From positions 248,001-312,000 of the forward strand of contig NZ_FMCR01000007.1 in the NCBI RefSeq assembly GCF_900091575.1: a stretch of 64,000 bases of DNA, in the 5' to 3' direction. A program made the position numbers and the translations under genes. The DNA comes from Micromonospora saelicesensis. GTDB taxonomy: Bacteria; Actinomycetota; Actinomycetes; Mycobacteriales; Micromonosporaceae. Shown here in pieces: positions 28,471-37,828 of this stretch (positions within the stretch are counted from its first letter, which is position 1; each line of letters begins with the position of its first letter). Under the pieces are notes generated by a model. That model searched no databases and was not told where the DNA came from. It worked only from the letters and a program-made list of their open reading frames with translations.

Positions 28471-29601
28471 ATGCGCCGCGACCTCCCGTACGCCCTCGGC
28501 GGTCTCGCCCTCGGCGTCCTCCTGCTCGGCAACGCCGTGCTCACCCCGGACGCCGCGCCGGTCGAGGTGCTCGACGTCGCCCTGGTCCTCGCCACTGTGG
28601 TGGCCCTGGCGGCGTGCCGGCGCTACCCGGTGGTGGCGCTGGGCGTGGTCACCGTCGCCATGCTGGCCGTTCACGTCCGGGTGCACCCCGGGGTGTCCGC
28701 CGCGTTCCCCGTCCTCTGCGCGGTCTACGTGAGCGCCTGGCAGGGACACCGGTCGGCCGCCGCGGTGGCCAGCCTCGCCTTCCTCGGTAGCTTCCTGGCC
28801 CGCGACATCTCGATGGCGCCGGCCGGCCGACCAGGCCAACTGGTCGCCGAGCGGACGGCCCTGCTGCTCGGCTGGTTCGTGGCGGCCAACGTCGCCGGGC
28901 TCGTCGCGCGGCAGCGCCGGGCGTACCTGGAGCAGGTCGAGCAGCGGGCGATCGAGGCCGAACGCACCCGCGAGGAGATGGCGTTGCGGCGCGCCGGGGA
29001 GGAGCGCCTGCGCATCGCCCGCGACCTGCACGACTCCCTGACCCACAGCATCTCGGTGATCAAGGTGCAGGCCGGGATCGCCGTGCACCTGGCCCGCAAA
29101 CACGGCGAGGAGCCGTCGGCCACGCTGCTGGCGATCCAGGAGGCCAGCGGCGCCGCGATGCGGGAACTCCGTACGACCCTCGACGTCCTCCGGGCGCCGA
29201 CCGACGGCGATCGGGTCGGGCTGGCCCGGGTGGACGAGCTGGCCGAGCGGACCCGGGCGGTCGGCGTGCCGGTGCAGGTGACCGTCACCGGCCAGCGCGG
29301 GGACCTGCCCGACGAGGTCGACCAGGCCGGGTACCGGGTCATCCAGGAGGCCCTCACCAACGTGGCCCGCCACGCCGGGCCCGCGACAGCGCACATCCAG
29401 GTGGAGTACGCCCCGGCGGGGCTGACCGTCGCGGTCACCGACGACGGTCAGGCGTCGCCGGCTGAGCCGCTGACCCCGGGCGTGGGCCTACGCGGCATGC
29501 GGGAGCGGGTCAGCGCCCTGGGCGGCACGCTGCGGACCGCCGCGCACGACGACCACGGGTTCACCGTACGGGCCACCTTCCCGCTGGACGGCCCGCGATG
29601 A
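28471..29601 (+). CDS. NarL/DesK-type sensor histidine kinase
   Basis: A 376-residue sensor kinase. Four or five TM helices occupy residues 5-148, with almost no external loop, so it may sense membrane state or an internal signal. A coiled linker leads to HisKA_3 with phospho-acceptor H187 in RIARDLHDSLTHS. The HATPase_c domain follows (VIQEALTNVARHAG, then VTDDG and GLRGMRERV). The ATG at 28471 starts directly at the first helix. The response regulator gene begins 25 nt after its stop. Confidence 0.94.
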   Translation: MRRDLPYALGGLALGVLLLGNAVLTPDAAPVEVLDVALVLATVVALAACRRYPVVALGVVTVAMLAVHVRVHPGVSAAFPVLCAVYVSAWQGHRSAAAVASLAFLGSFLARDISMAPAGRPGQLVAERTALLLGWFVAANVAGLVARQRRAYLEQVEQRAIEAERTREEMALRRAGEERLRIARDLHDSLTHSISVIKVQAGIAVHLARKHGEEPSATLLAIQEASGAAMRELRTTLDVLRAPTDGDRVGLARVDELAERTRAVGVPVQVTVTGQRGDLPDEVDQAGYRVIQEALTNVARHAGPATAHIQVEYAPAGLTVAVTDDGQASPAEPLTPGVGLRGMRERVSALGGTLRTAAHDDHGFTVRATFPLDGPR

Positions 29602-29626
29602 CCTCCCGCAGCGGGAAGGAGCCGGG

Positions 29627-30289
29627 ATGATCCGGGTGCTGCTCGCCGACGACCAGGCGCTGATGCGAGCCGGCTTCCGGGCACTGCTCGACGCCGAGGA
29701 CCACCTGGAGGTCGTCGGCGAGGCGACCGACGGCACCTCGGCCGTCCACCTGTCGCGGTGTCTGCGCCCGGACGTCGTGCTGATGGACGTGCAGATGCCG
29801 GGCCTCGACGGCATCGAGGCCACCCGGCGCATCGCCGCCGATCCCGACCTCGCCGCGGTCCGCGTGCTCATCCTCACCAACTACGGGCTCGACTCCTATG
29901 TGTTCGCCGCCCTCCGCGCGGGCGCCAGCGGCTTTCTCCTGAAGGACGCCGACCCCGCCGACCTGCTGCACGCCGTCACCGTCGTCGCACGCGGTGACGC
30001 GCTGCTCGCGCCGACCGTCACCCGCACACTGATCAGCGAGTTCGTGGCCGGTCCACCGCCGGCCGTGCCGACGGCCGGACGCGACGTGCTGACCGCCCGG
30101 GAGCAGGAGATCGTCGAGCTGGTCGCCCGTGGGCTGACCAACGACGAAATCGCCGCGCGCATGGTGATCAGCCCGCTGACCGCCAAGACACACGTCAACC
30201 GGGCCATGACGAAGCTGCACTGCCGCGACCGGGCGCAGCTGGTCGTGTGGGCGTACGAGTCGGGGCTGATCACGCCGCGTCGGCGGTGA
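29627..30289 (+). CDS. NarL-family response regulator
   Basis: A 220-residue response regulator. The receiver domain has acidic residues D8-D9 and phospho-acceptor D54 in VVLMDVQMPG. The LuxR-type HTH lies at about 150-213 (TAREQEIVELVARGLTNDEIAARM). GGGAAGGAG precedes the ATG. It is the partner of the kinase upstream. The palindrome in the divergent promoter (28404-28426) is a candidate site for it, which would tie the pair to the AhpD-MCO-OsmC genes. Confidence 0.95.
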   Translation: MIRVLLADDQALMRAGFRALLDAEDHLEVVGEATDGTSAVHLSRCLRPDVVLMDVQMPGLDGIEATRRIAADPDLAAVRVLILTNYGLDSYVFAALRAGASGFLLKDADPADLLHAVTVVARGDALLAPTVTRTLISEFVAGPPPAVPTAGRDVLTAREQEIVELVARGLTNDEIAARMVISPLTAKTHVNRAMTKLHCRDRAQLVVWAYESGLITPRRR

Positions 30290-30396
30290 TCGCCGTCTCC
30301 GAGGCAGGAGTCGATCAACCCCCCTTGGGAACATGAGGGAGGGTCGACGCACTAGCATTGCCGCCGTCCGCGACGGCTCTGCTGAATCGAGGCGAC

Positions 30397-31110
30397 ATGC
30401 GTTGGCTCCGTCGATTGCTGGGCGGTAGGAAGGTCCAGCTCGACCCGGGACGCCAGCAGGCGCTGCTGCACGACGTCCAGTCCCGGTACGGCCCCCACGC
30501 GCGGATCCGGTTCAACGAACAGGTCGAGGCGCTCACCGGTTCGCTCGACAGTGACGACGGCCTGGTGGTGGCGACCCGGATCGTGAGTCAGGTCGCCGAT
30601 GAGGCCCACGTGGACCTTCAGGCCCAGGCCCAGGAGATCCACCGACGGACGGGCCGGCGACTGCTGGTGCACCGCCGTAACTACCGGCCGCTGTGGAAGG
30701 AGGCGGGCCCGGCCCTGCGCTGGCCGCTGTTCGCGTTGCCGTGCGGCTTCCACCCGTACGCGCAGGTGGCCGCCGCCGTCACCGTGGTCGGCAACCGGGC
30801 TCCCCGGCTCGACCGGGTGACCGACCCGAACCCGCTGGTGACCCGCGTGTTCGAGGTGCTCGACCTGACCACCTCCGGTTGGGAGTACGGCCGGGTGCGG
30901 GTGGACACCGACGCCGCCACCCTGGCCGATCGACTGATCGTCAGTGCCGGGCAGGTCCTCGCGGCCATGGACGACCCGCCGCGACTGCCGCCCGCGGTCC
31001 GTGAGCTGATGCGTCGCAACAACACCGTCGCCGTGCACGACCCGTCCGGCCCACGGGCGGTGGGCGGGATCAACCTGGGCGCGCGGATGCGGGAGCAGTT
31101 TCTGGTCTGA
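30397..31110 (+). CDS. Protein of unknown function
   Basis: A 237-residue soluble protein that I do not recognise. It has no signal peptide, TM helix or known motif. The N-terminus is basic (MRWLRRLLGGRK). The middle is a mixed alpha/beta region with a Trp/Tyr/Pro-rich stretch (HRRNYRPLWKEAGPALRWPLF), and the C-terminus is helical. GAGGCGAC just upstream supports the ATG at 30397 rather than one 13 codons earlier. It is convergent with the methyltransferase gene. Confidence 0.7.
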   Translation: MRWLRRLLGGRKVQLDPGRQQALLHDVQSRYGPHARIRFNEQVEALTGSLDSDDGLVVATRIVSQVADEAHVDLQAQAQEIHRRTGRRLLVHRRNYRPLWKEAGPALRWPLFALPCGFHPYAQVAAAVTVVGNRAPRLDRVTDPNPLVTRVFEVLDLTTSGWEYGRVRVDTDAATLADRLIVSAGQVLAAMDDPPRLPPAVRELMRRNNTVAVHDPSGPRAVGGINLGARMREQFLV

Positions 31111-31123
31111 GCGCCCTCGGGGG

Positions 31124-31891
31124 CTAGTGCTCGGGGCGTCGACGCGCGAGATGCACGATGACGTCGGCGGAAAGCTCGACCGTCTCGGGCAGGACCTGTT
31201 CGATCTGGGCGAAGACCTGCTCCTGCTTCGAGGTCGGCAGCTCGAGATACGCCGAGATCGTCGACAGATGCCCGACGTAGTCGCGTGCACTCATCGTCAG
31301 CCGACGCTCGATCACGGTCTGCTGCACATCGGTGAACCACTCGGCCCGTTGAAGCTCGGTGCCCGGCCACTGCATGGCCTGTCCCGGGGGTGTGCCATCG
31401 GGAGAGGGAATCTCGTCGCTGTCCAGGAAGGGTGCCCGGGCGACGCGGACAGCGTCCGCCACCGCCGGGTCAACCAGCTGGGTCGGTCCACCGAACGAGG
31501 CGAACACTCCGCCGGGTTCCAGCAGCGCGGCCACCCGTGACCATCGCCCCTCCGGTTTCGTCCAGTGCAGTGCCGCTGCCGCGTAGACCAGGTGGTACCT
31601 CGCGCCCGGCCGCAGGTCCTCGAATGCGGCCCGCACGGTCCGGACGCCTGCTGGCACGTGCCTGCGCAGCTCGGCGAGCATGGCCCCGTCCGGCTCGGTC
31701 GCGGTGACCGTGACGCCCGCTCCGGTGAACAGCCGGGTCGCCTTGCCGGTGCCGGCGCCGATCTCCAGCGCCGATCGAATGGGCCGACCCGCGTACGTCA
31801 GCACCAGGTCGACAAGCTCGGCGGGGTAGCCCGGTCGGTGCCGCTCGTATCGTTGGGCCACCATCCCAAAGCTGAGTGCGCGAGCTGGCAT
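31124..31891 (-). CDS. Class I SAM-dependent methyltransferase
   Basis: A 255-residue methyltransferase with Rossmann motif I (SALEIGAGTGKATRLF), an acidic residue after beta-2 (TEPDGAM) and a motif IV region (YAAAALHWT). The Methyltransf_11/trans-aconitate-methyltransferase-like type fits. The substrate is unknown. The ATG at 31891 has an AGGA eight bases upstream; the longer frame to 31942 looks non-coding. It is divergent from the FGGY kinase gene. Confidence 0.9.
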   Translation of the reverse strand: MPARALSFGMVAQRYERHRPGYPAELVDLVLTYAGRPIRSALEIGAGTGKATRLFTGAGVTVTATEPDGAMLAELRRHVPAGVRTVRAAFEDLRPGARYHLVYAAAALHWTKPEGRWSRVAALLEPGGVFASFGGPTQLVDPAVADAVRVARAPFLDSDEIPSPDGTPPGQAMQWPGTELQRAEWFTDVQQTVIERRLTMSARDYVGHLSTISAYLELPTSKQEQVFAQIEQVLPETVELSADVIVHLARRRPEH

Positions 31892-32023
31892 GCCGACAAT
31901 CCTGTCACCCCGCACGTCGGTGATGCCTGATCTTCCAGGCAAACGGGTCGGCTACGCGCAGCCGTGACGACAACTGCGCGCAACCGCTTGCCGGCCCGCC
32001 GAACACCGCTCGACCATGTGCGG

Positions 32024-33550
32024 ATGGGGCCGGAGCGTCGGGTGATCGTCGGAGTCGACGTGGGCACCACTGCCGTGCGGGCTGTCGCGTTCGCGTTGGA
32101 CGGCACCGCACGACACGTCGCGACGCGGGAGTACCCACTGCTTGAGCCGATGCCCGGCTGGCAGGTGCAGGAGCCGGACGTGCTGATGGCGGCCACAGTG
32201 GCGGCGATGTCCGCGTGTGTGGCCGGCACCGCCGGGGCGGAGGTGGTCGCCGTCGCGCTGAGCTCCGCCAGGTACGGGCTGATCGGGCTGGACGCGGCCA
32301 TGGCGCCGGTGACGCCGCTGCTGACCCGGCGCGACGCGCGGTCGTCGGAGGCGGCCCGTGAGTTGCGGTCGTCCGGCCAGAGCCGGGAGCTGCACCGGTT
32401 GACGGGCACACCCGTGCACCCGATGAACCCGCTCTGCAAGCTCCTGTGGTTCGCCCGCCATGAGCCGTACCTCTGCACGGCGACACGGTGGTGGATCGGC
32501 CTCAAGGACTACGTGGTCCATCGGCTCACCGGGATGTTGGTGACCGAGTTGTCCTCGGCGTCCGGCACCGGGATGTTCGACGTGCACCGTCGGCTGTGGA
32601 GTCCCGCCGTACTCGATCTTGCCGGGGTGTCCGAGAGTCAGCTTCCCCCGGTGCTGCCCACGACGGCGGTGTTGCGGTTGTCGCCGGCGGCCGGGCGCGC
32701 GGTCGGCCTGCCCTCCGGCACACCGGTCGTCGTCGGCGCGGGAGACGGTCCGTTGCGTAGTCTGGGCGCGGCGGCGATCGACCCCACCGTCGGTGGCCTG
32801 ACGCTCGGGGCCACCGCGGCCCTGCGGACGGTCGTCGGGGCTCCCCTCACCGACCCGGCGGAGACCTTCTCCTGCGGTGCGCTGACCGACGACGCCTGGG
32901 TCGTCGGCGGCGCGCTCAGCAACGGCGGCAACGTCGTACGGTGGGCGGGACGCGTCCTCGGTGACGACCGCGCCGCACCCGCTCTCCTGGATCTCGCCGA
33001 GCGGATCGCACCAGGCAGCGACGGTCTCGTGATGCTGCCCTACCTGCGGGCCGACGAGGCCCCGCCGCAGGGCTGCGCCCCGCCGGGCGCGTTCCTGGGC
33101 CTGCGCAGCGAGCACTCGCGCGGCCACCTGGTCCGGGCCGCCGTGGAGGGCGTCTGCCTGCAACTCGCTGGTGTCCGTGACCGGCTGGCCGAGCTGACGC
33201 CGATCGACAGCGTCCGCCTGACCGGCGGCGCCTTCGGGTCGCCGCTGTGGCGCGAGGTGATGGCGGCGGTGCTGGACTGCCCGGTCCGCATCGCGGGTGT
33301 GGCCGACCACGTCACCCTCGGCGCGGCGACCCTCGGGCTCTTCGCGATCGGGCACACCGCCGATCTTCAGGAGGCGGTCACCCAGCTCGATCCCGAGGTC
33401 GCCGGAGGCGAGCCTGTCGCTGTGGACCCGGCTCTCGCCGCGGCCTACCGCGGTCTGCGGACGAGGCTGCCCGCGCTCCTCACCGTCGCGGGTCGCCTGG
33501 GCGAGATCCTCGACGCCAGCACCGGCCTCAGTGCTCCGGCTCGTCCTTGA
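32024..33550 (+). CDS. FGGY-family carbohydrate kinase (gluconokinase-like)
   Basis: A 508-residue sugar kinase with two actin-like domains. The N-terminal phosphate loop is VIVGVDVGTTAVRAVAF. The middle segment PMNPLCKLLW...RWWIGLKDYVVHRLTG and SSASGTGMFD resembles FGGY gluconate kinases. The C-terminal adenosine loop is LTGGAFGSPLWREVMA. It should phosphorylate gluconate or another sugar acid or sugar. The ATG at 32024 was chosen for family length; a GTG at 31964 is in frame. Its last 23 bases overlap, in convergent orientation, the end of the ABC permease gene. It may serve the sugars released by the enzymes of this region. Confidence 0.9.
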   Translation: MGPERRVIVGVDVGTTAVRAVAFALDGTARHVATREYPLLEPMPGWQVQEPDVLMAATVAAMSACVAGTAGAEVVAVALSSARYGLIGLDAAMAPVTPLLTRRDARSSEAARELRSSGQSRELHRLTGTPVHPMNPLCKLLWFARHEPYLCTATRWWIGLKDYVVHRLTGMLVTELSSASGTGMFDVHRRLWSPAVLDLAGVSESQLPPVLPTTAVLRLSPAAGRAVGLPSGTPVVVGAGDGPLRSLGAAAIDPTVGGLTLGATAALRTVVGAPLTDPAETFSCGALTDDAWVVGGALSNGGNVVRWAGRVLGDDRAAPALLDLAERIAPGSDGLVMLPYLRADEAPPQGCAPPGAFLGLRSEHSRGHLVRAAVEGVCLQLAGVRDRLAELTPIDSVRLTGGAFGSPLWREVMAAVLDCPVRIAGVADHVTLGAATLGLFAIGHTADLQEAVTQLDPEVAGGEPVAVDPALAAAYRGLRTRLPALLTVAGRLGEILDASTGLSAPARP

Positions 33551-34418
33551 CCTGGGCCACCAGTTGGGTCGGGTTGACGTAGCGCAGCGCGACGACGAGC
33601 AGGACCAGCATCATCGAGGTGTAGATGACCGCCATGGCGTCGACCGACTGCTGAGCCCTGATCCCGGACGCGGACATCGAGTAGTAGAGCGCCACCACAA
33701 GGGTCTGCGAGTCCGGCCCCGCGGTCAGGAAGGTGAGTTCGAACATGCCCACGGTCCGGACCAGCACGAGGATCGCGGAGGCGAGGATGCCCGGCACGAG
33801 CAGCGGCGTGAGGACCCGGAGGAACACCGTCCGCAGGCCCGCGCCGCACATGCGCGCGGCGCTCTCGATCCTCGGGTCGATCTGCTCGATGAACGGGGTC
33901 ATGGTCAGGATGACGAAGGGCACCGACGGCACGAGGTTGGCGAGCACCACGCCGGACATGTGCCCGGCCAGGCCGAACTTGTAGAGGACTGTCGCCAGCG
34001 GGATGCCGTACGTGATCGGGGGCATCAGAATGGGCAGCAGGAACACCAGGAAGATCAGCCGTTTGCCCGGGAACGAGCGCCGCGCGAGGGCGTAGGCGGC
34101 CGGCACGCCGATCACCAGCGAGAGACCCACGACGAGTACGGAGACCTCCAGCGTCACGACGATGACCTGCAGGAGCGCGAACTCGTCCCAGGCTCGGGCG
34201 TACCAGCTGGTGGTGTAGCCGTCCGGGAGCCAGGTGTCGAACCAGCGCTGGCCGAACGAGCTGACCAGCACGGACGCCACGACGCCCAGCAGGTTGAGGA
34301 AGAAGAAGATGACGACGCCCCACACGATCCAGGCGGCCGGGCGCGCGGCGATGCGCCGCCGCCGGTCGGTGCTGGTGGCGGGGGGCCGCGCTGGTGGGGC
34401 CTGGGTGGTCGTTGCCAT
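33528..34418 (-). CDS. ABC transporter permease 2
   Basis: A 296-residue permease with six TM helices and the cytoplasmic EAA-type loop (ESAARMCGAGLRTVFLRVLTP). Start and preceding stop overlap by one base (TGATG), so translation is coupled to permease 1. It belongs to the binding-protein-dependent (PotC/CysW-like) class. The last gene of the ATPase-first operon order SBP, ATPase, permease 1, permease 2. Confidence 0.93.
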   Translation of the reverse strand: MATTTQAPPARPPATSTDRRRRIAARPAAWIVWGVVIFFFLNLLGVVASVLVSSFGQRWFDTWLPDGYTTSWYARAWDEFALLQVIVVTLEVSVLVVGLSLVIGVPAAYALARRSFPGKRLIFLVFLLPILMPPITYGIPLATVLYKFGLAGHMSGVVLANLVPSVPFVILTMTPFIEQIDPRIESAARMCGAGLRTVFLRVLTPLLVPGILASAILVLVRTVGMFELTFLTAGPDSQTLVVALYYSMSASGIRAQQSVDAMAVIYTSMMLVLLVVALRYVNPTQLVAQVKDEPEH

Positions 34419-35317
34419 CAGCCCTTGCCTCCCGTGGAGCCGGTGTAGAAGCGGCTACGAGCGGCCAGTACCACCGCGATGACGACCAGCTCGACGAAGC
34501 CCATGATCATGGCGATCGCCGACGCGTACGGGTAGTCGTACTGCTCGTAGGCCGCCTGGTAGGCGGCGAGGGAGATGACCCGGGTCTCGCCGGCCGGGTT
34601 GCCGACCAGAACGGCCGACGGGAACACGCTGAACGCCAGGACAAATGTCAGGCAGAAGGTCGTGGCGAGGCCGGGCATCAGCAGCGGCAGGGTGATCCGG
34701 GTGAACCGACGACGCCAGTCCGCGCCCAGCGTCGCGGCCGCTCGTTCCAGGGTCGGGTCGATGCCGGACAGGTACGAGAGCACCAGCAGGAACGCGAACG
34801 GAAAGCCGGTGATCACCAGCGAGAAGAACACGCCCCAGTAGTTGTGGGTGAGCCGAACCGGCTCGTCGACGAGGTTGCTGGCCAACAGGATCCGGTTGAA
34901 CCAGCCGGTCGGGCCGAGGAAGTTCAGCAACCCCTGTGCGGTGAGGACCGTGCCGAGCGTGATCGGCACGACCAGCAGCGTGGTGACCAGCCGCTTGCCC
35001 CGGAACCGGCCGCGCATCCGGTAGGCGATCGGCACCGCCGCGAGGACGTTCAGCAGCGCCGCGGGCAACGCGATCCGCAGCGTGATCCAGATCGTGCCCC
35101 GCTCGTAGGAGTCGGAGAAGAACCGGGCGTAGTCGCTGAACGGCCCGCCAGTGGTCGGCTGGAACGAGAGCGTCAGGCCGTAGAAGAACGGGTAGAGGAA
35201 CAGGGCGATGACGAAGACCAGGGCCGGGACCAGCAACCAGAGCTGACGATCGACGCCCCGTTCGGCGAGACGGTGCTGCCAGTGCGCCAGCGGCCTCCCG
35301 GGCCCGGCGCCGCTCAC
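34418..35317 (-). CDS. ABC transporter permease 1
   Basis: A 299-residue permease with six TM helices and an EAA-type loop (LERAAATLGADWRRRFTRITLP). The GTG start at 35317 overlaps the ATPase stop (GTGA). The first TM (LWLLVPALVFVIALFLYPFFYGL) is typical of PotB/MalF-type proteins. Together with permease 2 it forms the membrane channel of the importer. Confidence 0.93.
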   Translation of the reverse strand: MSGAGPGRPLAHWQHRLAERGVDRQLWLLVPALVFVIALFLYPFFYGLTLSFQPTTGGPFSDYARFFSDSYERGTIWITLRIALPAALLNVLAAVPIAYRMRGRFRGKRLVTTLLVVPITLGTVLTAQGLLNFLGPTGWFNRILLASNLVDEPVRLTHNYWGVFFSLVITGFPFAFLLVLSYLSGIDPTLERAAATLGADWRRRFTRITLPLLMPGLATTFCLTFVLAFSVFPSAVLVGNPAGETRVISLAAYQAAYEQYDYPYASAIAMIMGFVELVVIAVVLAARSRFYTGSTGGKG

Positions 35318-36426
35318 CGCGTCGCCCCCGGGGCGTCGGCGAGGCGGTCGGGCTGCGTCGACGCGTCGGCGGGATAGACGAGCAACCGCTGCGGGTCGAC
35401 GGCGAGCTTGACCTGGTCGCCCGGCGCGATCCGCTGCTCGGTCCGCAGGTGCAGCAGCAGCCCGCTGTCGGTGCGGGCCTCGGCGGCCAACTCGCGGCCC
35501 TGGTACTCCACCACCTCGACCGTCGCCGACATGGCGTTGCGGGTCTCGCCGGGCCCGTCGACGCGGATGTCCTCGGGGCGTACCGCGACCACGGCGTCCG
35601 CCCCGGGCTGGAGGCCCCCCACCACCTCGCCGAGCAGGCGATGGCCGGACGACTCGACGGTGGCCCGGGCGCCTTCGGACTGCTCCACCCGCCCCCGCCA
35701 CAGGTTGCGGTAGCCCATGAAGTCCGCGACGTGCCAGTTCGCAGGTCGGGTGTGCAGCTCACGCGGCGAGCCGATCTGCTGCACCCGCCCCTCCCGCAGC
35801 ACCACCAGTCGGTCGGCCAGGGACAGCGCCTCCTCCTGGTCGTGGGTCACGTAGACGGTGGTGAGCCCCAACGACTGGTGCAGCCGGCGGATCTCGGTCC
35901 GCATCTCCAGGCGCAGTTTGGCGTCGAGGTTGCTCAACGGCTCGTCCATCAACACCAGGGACGGCTCGAACACGACGGCACGGGCGATGGCGACGCGTTG
36001 CTGCTGGCCACCCGAGAGCTGACCGGGCAGCTTGTCGACGTGGTCCTCCAGTCGCACCAGCCGCACCGCCTCCTCCGTACGCCGGCGCGTCTCCTCCTTG
36101 GGCAGCCGCCGCATCCGCAGTCCGAAGGCGATGTTCGCCCGGACCGTCAGGTGCGGAAAGAGGGCGTAGCTCTGGAACACCATGCCGAAGCCGCGCCGCT
36201 CCGGTGGGAGCGTGTCGATACGGCGCTCGTCCTGCCAGATGCTCCCCTCCGTCAACGGCAGCAGCCCGGCCAGGCAGTTCAACGCCGTCGACTTGCCGCA
36301 GCCGGACGGGCCGAGCAGGGCGATGAACTCCCCCGCCTCGATCGTCAGGTCCAGCTCGGTGAGCGCGGCCTGGCCACCGAACCGGCGGGACACCCCGTCC
36401 AGCCGCAGCTGGGTGAAGGCGCTCAT
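35314..36426 (-). CDS. ABC transporter ATP-binding protein (PotA/UgpC-type)
   Basis: A 370-residue ATPase. Walker A GPSGCGKST, Q-loop FQSYALFPHL, signature LSGGQQQR, Walker B VLMDEPLSNLDAK and H-loop YVTHDQEEA are intact in residues 1-235. A C-terminal TOBE_2 domain (about 240-350) is present as in the carbohydrate/polyamine/iron CUT1-MOI group. It overlaps its neighbours on both sides (ATGA and GTGA). It energises the importer whose binding protein is encoded immediately upstream. Confidence 0.95.
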   Translation of the reverse strand: MSAFTQLRLDGVSRRFGGQAALTELDLTIEAGEFIALLGPSGCGKSTALNCLAGLLPLTEGSIWQDERRIDTLPPERRGFGMVFQSYALFPHLTVRANIAFGLRMRRLPKEETRRRTEEAVRLVRLEDHVDKLPGQLSGGQQQRVAIARAVVFEPSLVLMDEPLSNLDAKLRLEMRTEIRRLHQSLGLTTVYVTHDQEEALSLADRLVVLREGRVQQIGSPRELHTRPANWHVADFMGYRNLWRGRVEQSEGARATVESSGHRLLGEVVGGLQPGADAVVAVRPEDIRVDGPGETRNAMSATVEVVEYQGRELAAEARTDSGLLLHLRTEQRIAPGDQVKLAVDPQRLLVYPADASTQPDRLADAPGATR

Positions 36427-37643
36427 CCCTGCTTGACCTTGCCGCCGCCGATCTCACGGTCCCAGCGGCTGAACGCCGCCACCAGGCTCTTCGCGTCGAG
36501 CGGGACCTCGGTCGGGTTTCCGGCGATCAGCGCGTCGTACTCGGGGCGACCGAACTCCCGGATCGCGTCCTGGCTCTTCTGCGGCGCAGACGAGAGCTGG
36601 ACCTCCTTGATCGCCGGGCCCGGGTAGAAGTAACCCTCGTCGTACGCCTTCGCCTGCTGTTCAGGGGTGAGCATGAACGCCAGCAGGGCCAGCACCGCGG
36701 CCTGGGTGTCGGTCGACACGCCCTTGGGCAGGACGGCGTAGTGCGCGTCGGTGACCCAGTGGAAGCCGTCGATCGGGGTGATCCTGGCCTCCTTGGGCAC
36801 CGTGCCGAGCACCCGCGGGTTGATGTCCCAACCGGTCGTGCTGACGATCAGGTGCGCGGTGCCGTTGGCGAGGTTCTTCATCGTCTCGGTGGTGCCGGAC
36901 GGGTAGTAGTCGACGTACTGGCCCAACTCCTTGAGGAAGGCCCACGTCTTGTCCCAGCCCGCCGTGGGGTCCTTGGGGTTCGAGTCGCCCAGGATGTAGG
37001 GCAGACCCATCAGGAACGTCCGGCCCGGGCCGGAGTTGGCCGGCCGGGCGTACTGGAATTTCCTGGGGTTGGCTCTGGCCCAGGCGAGCAGCGCGTCCGC
37101 GCTGGTGGGTGGCGTCGCCAGGCGGGACGGCAGATATTCGAGCAGCGGACCCGACGGGTAGTAGGTGACGGTGACGCCCGCGTTGCCGGCGAGCTTCTGC
37201 ATCGCGGCGGCCGGCTCCAGGTAGTTGCTCATGCCGCCGAGACGGTCCTGGAAGGTCGGCAACACGTCGATCCAGAGCCCCTGCTCGATCCCGGCGGCCA
37301 GGCCGTCGACGCCGGTCAGCACGAGACCGATGTCCACCCGGTCCGCCCCCTGCTGGGCCTTGATCTTCCCGGCCAGCTCGGGCGCCGGCGCCTTCGAATA
37401 GGTCACCCGGGAGATCACGTCGGGGTTCTTCGAGACGAACTCGTCGATCATCCCTTGGGTCAGCTGGAGGTTGCCCGCCACGTCGAGGACGTTGAGCGTG
37501 ACGGCCTTACCGGGCCGCTGTGGCACCTCACCGGTGCTGTCGCCCTTGTTGTCGCCGGGGGCCTCGGGTGCCCCACACCCGACAGTGCCCACCAGGAGCG
37601 ACGATGCCGTGACCAGGAGAGCGCCGCGCCGCGAGATACCCAT
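36423..37643 (-). CDS. ABC transporter solute-binding lipoprotein
   Basis: A 406-residue extracellular binding protein. An RR-containing N-terminus (MGISRRGALLV) and lipobox LVGTVGC predict export and lipid anchoring at C23. The body is of the SBP family 1/PotD type with helical hinge segments. The ligand cannot be read; the neighbouring LacI and GH67 genes suggest a sugar acid or oligosaccharide, whereas the ATPase/permease class also serves polyamines and iron. GGAGGGAA precedes the ATG at 37643. A LacI-type palindrome lies 60 bp upstream. Confidence 0.92.
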   Translation of the reverse strand: MGISRRGALLVTASSLLVGTVGCGAPEAPGDNKGDSTGEVPQRPGKAVTLNVLDVAGNLQLTQGMIDEFVSKNPDVISRVTYSKAPAPELAGKIKAQQGADRVDIGLVLTGVDGLAAGIEQGLWIDVLPTFQDRLGGMSNYLEPAAAMQKLAGNAGVTVTYYPSGPLLEYLPSRLATPPTSADALLAWARANPRKFQYARPANSGPGRTFLMGLPYILGDSNPKDPTAGWDKTWAFLKELGQYVDYYPSGTTETMKNLANGTAHLIVSTTGWDINPRVLGTVPKEARITPIDGFHWVTDAHYAVLPKGVSTDTQAAVLALLAFMLTPEQQAKAYDEGYFYPGPAIKEVQLSSAPQKSQDAIREFGRPEYDALIAGNPTEVPLDAKSLVAAFSRWDREIGGGKVKQG

Positions 37644-37702
37644 GAGCCGTTCCCTCCGCCAGGTGTCATCAGTGCTGATTGAGGCAGCCGGCGCGCCACG
37701 GC

Positions 37703-37716
37703 GGCAACGGGTTGCC
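37703..37716. promoter_or_regulatory. Candidate LacI operator 1 (GGCAACGGGTTGCC)
   Basis: A perfect palindrome of two GGCAAC arms with a GG centre in the divergent region between the binding-protein gene (start 37643) and the LacI gene (start 37829). The same half-sites recur upstream of the GH67 gene. Confidence 0.7.
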
Positions 37717-37828
37717 ATGTATTGCCTCGCGCGAATGTGATCGGGCTGCCGGATTGTTGCGGGGGCATTGCCGAGTATTCACGGCCGCCATACCATGATC
37801 ACGGCGCGTAGCCGGGAGGAGCATGCAG

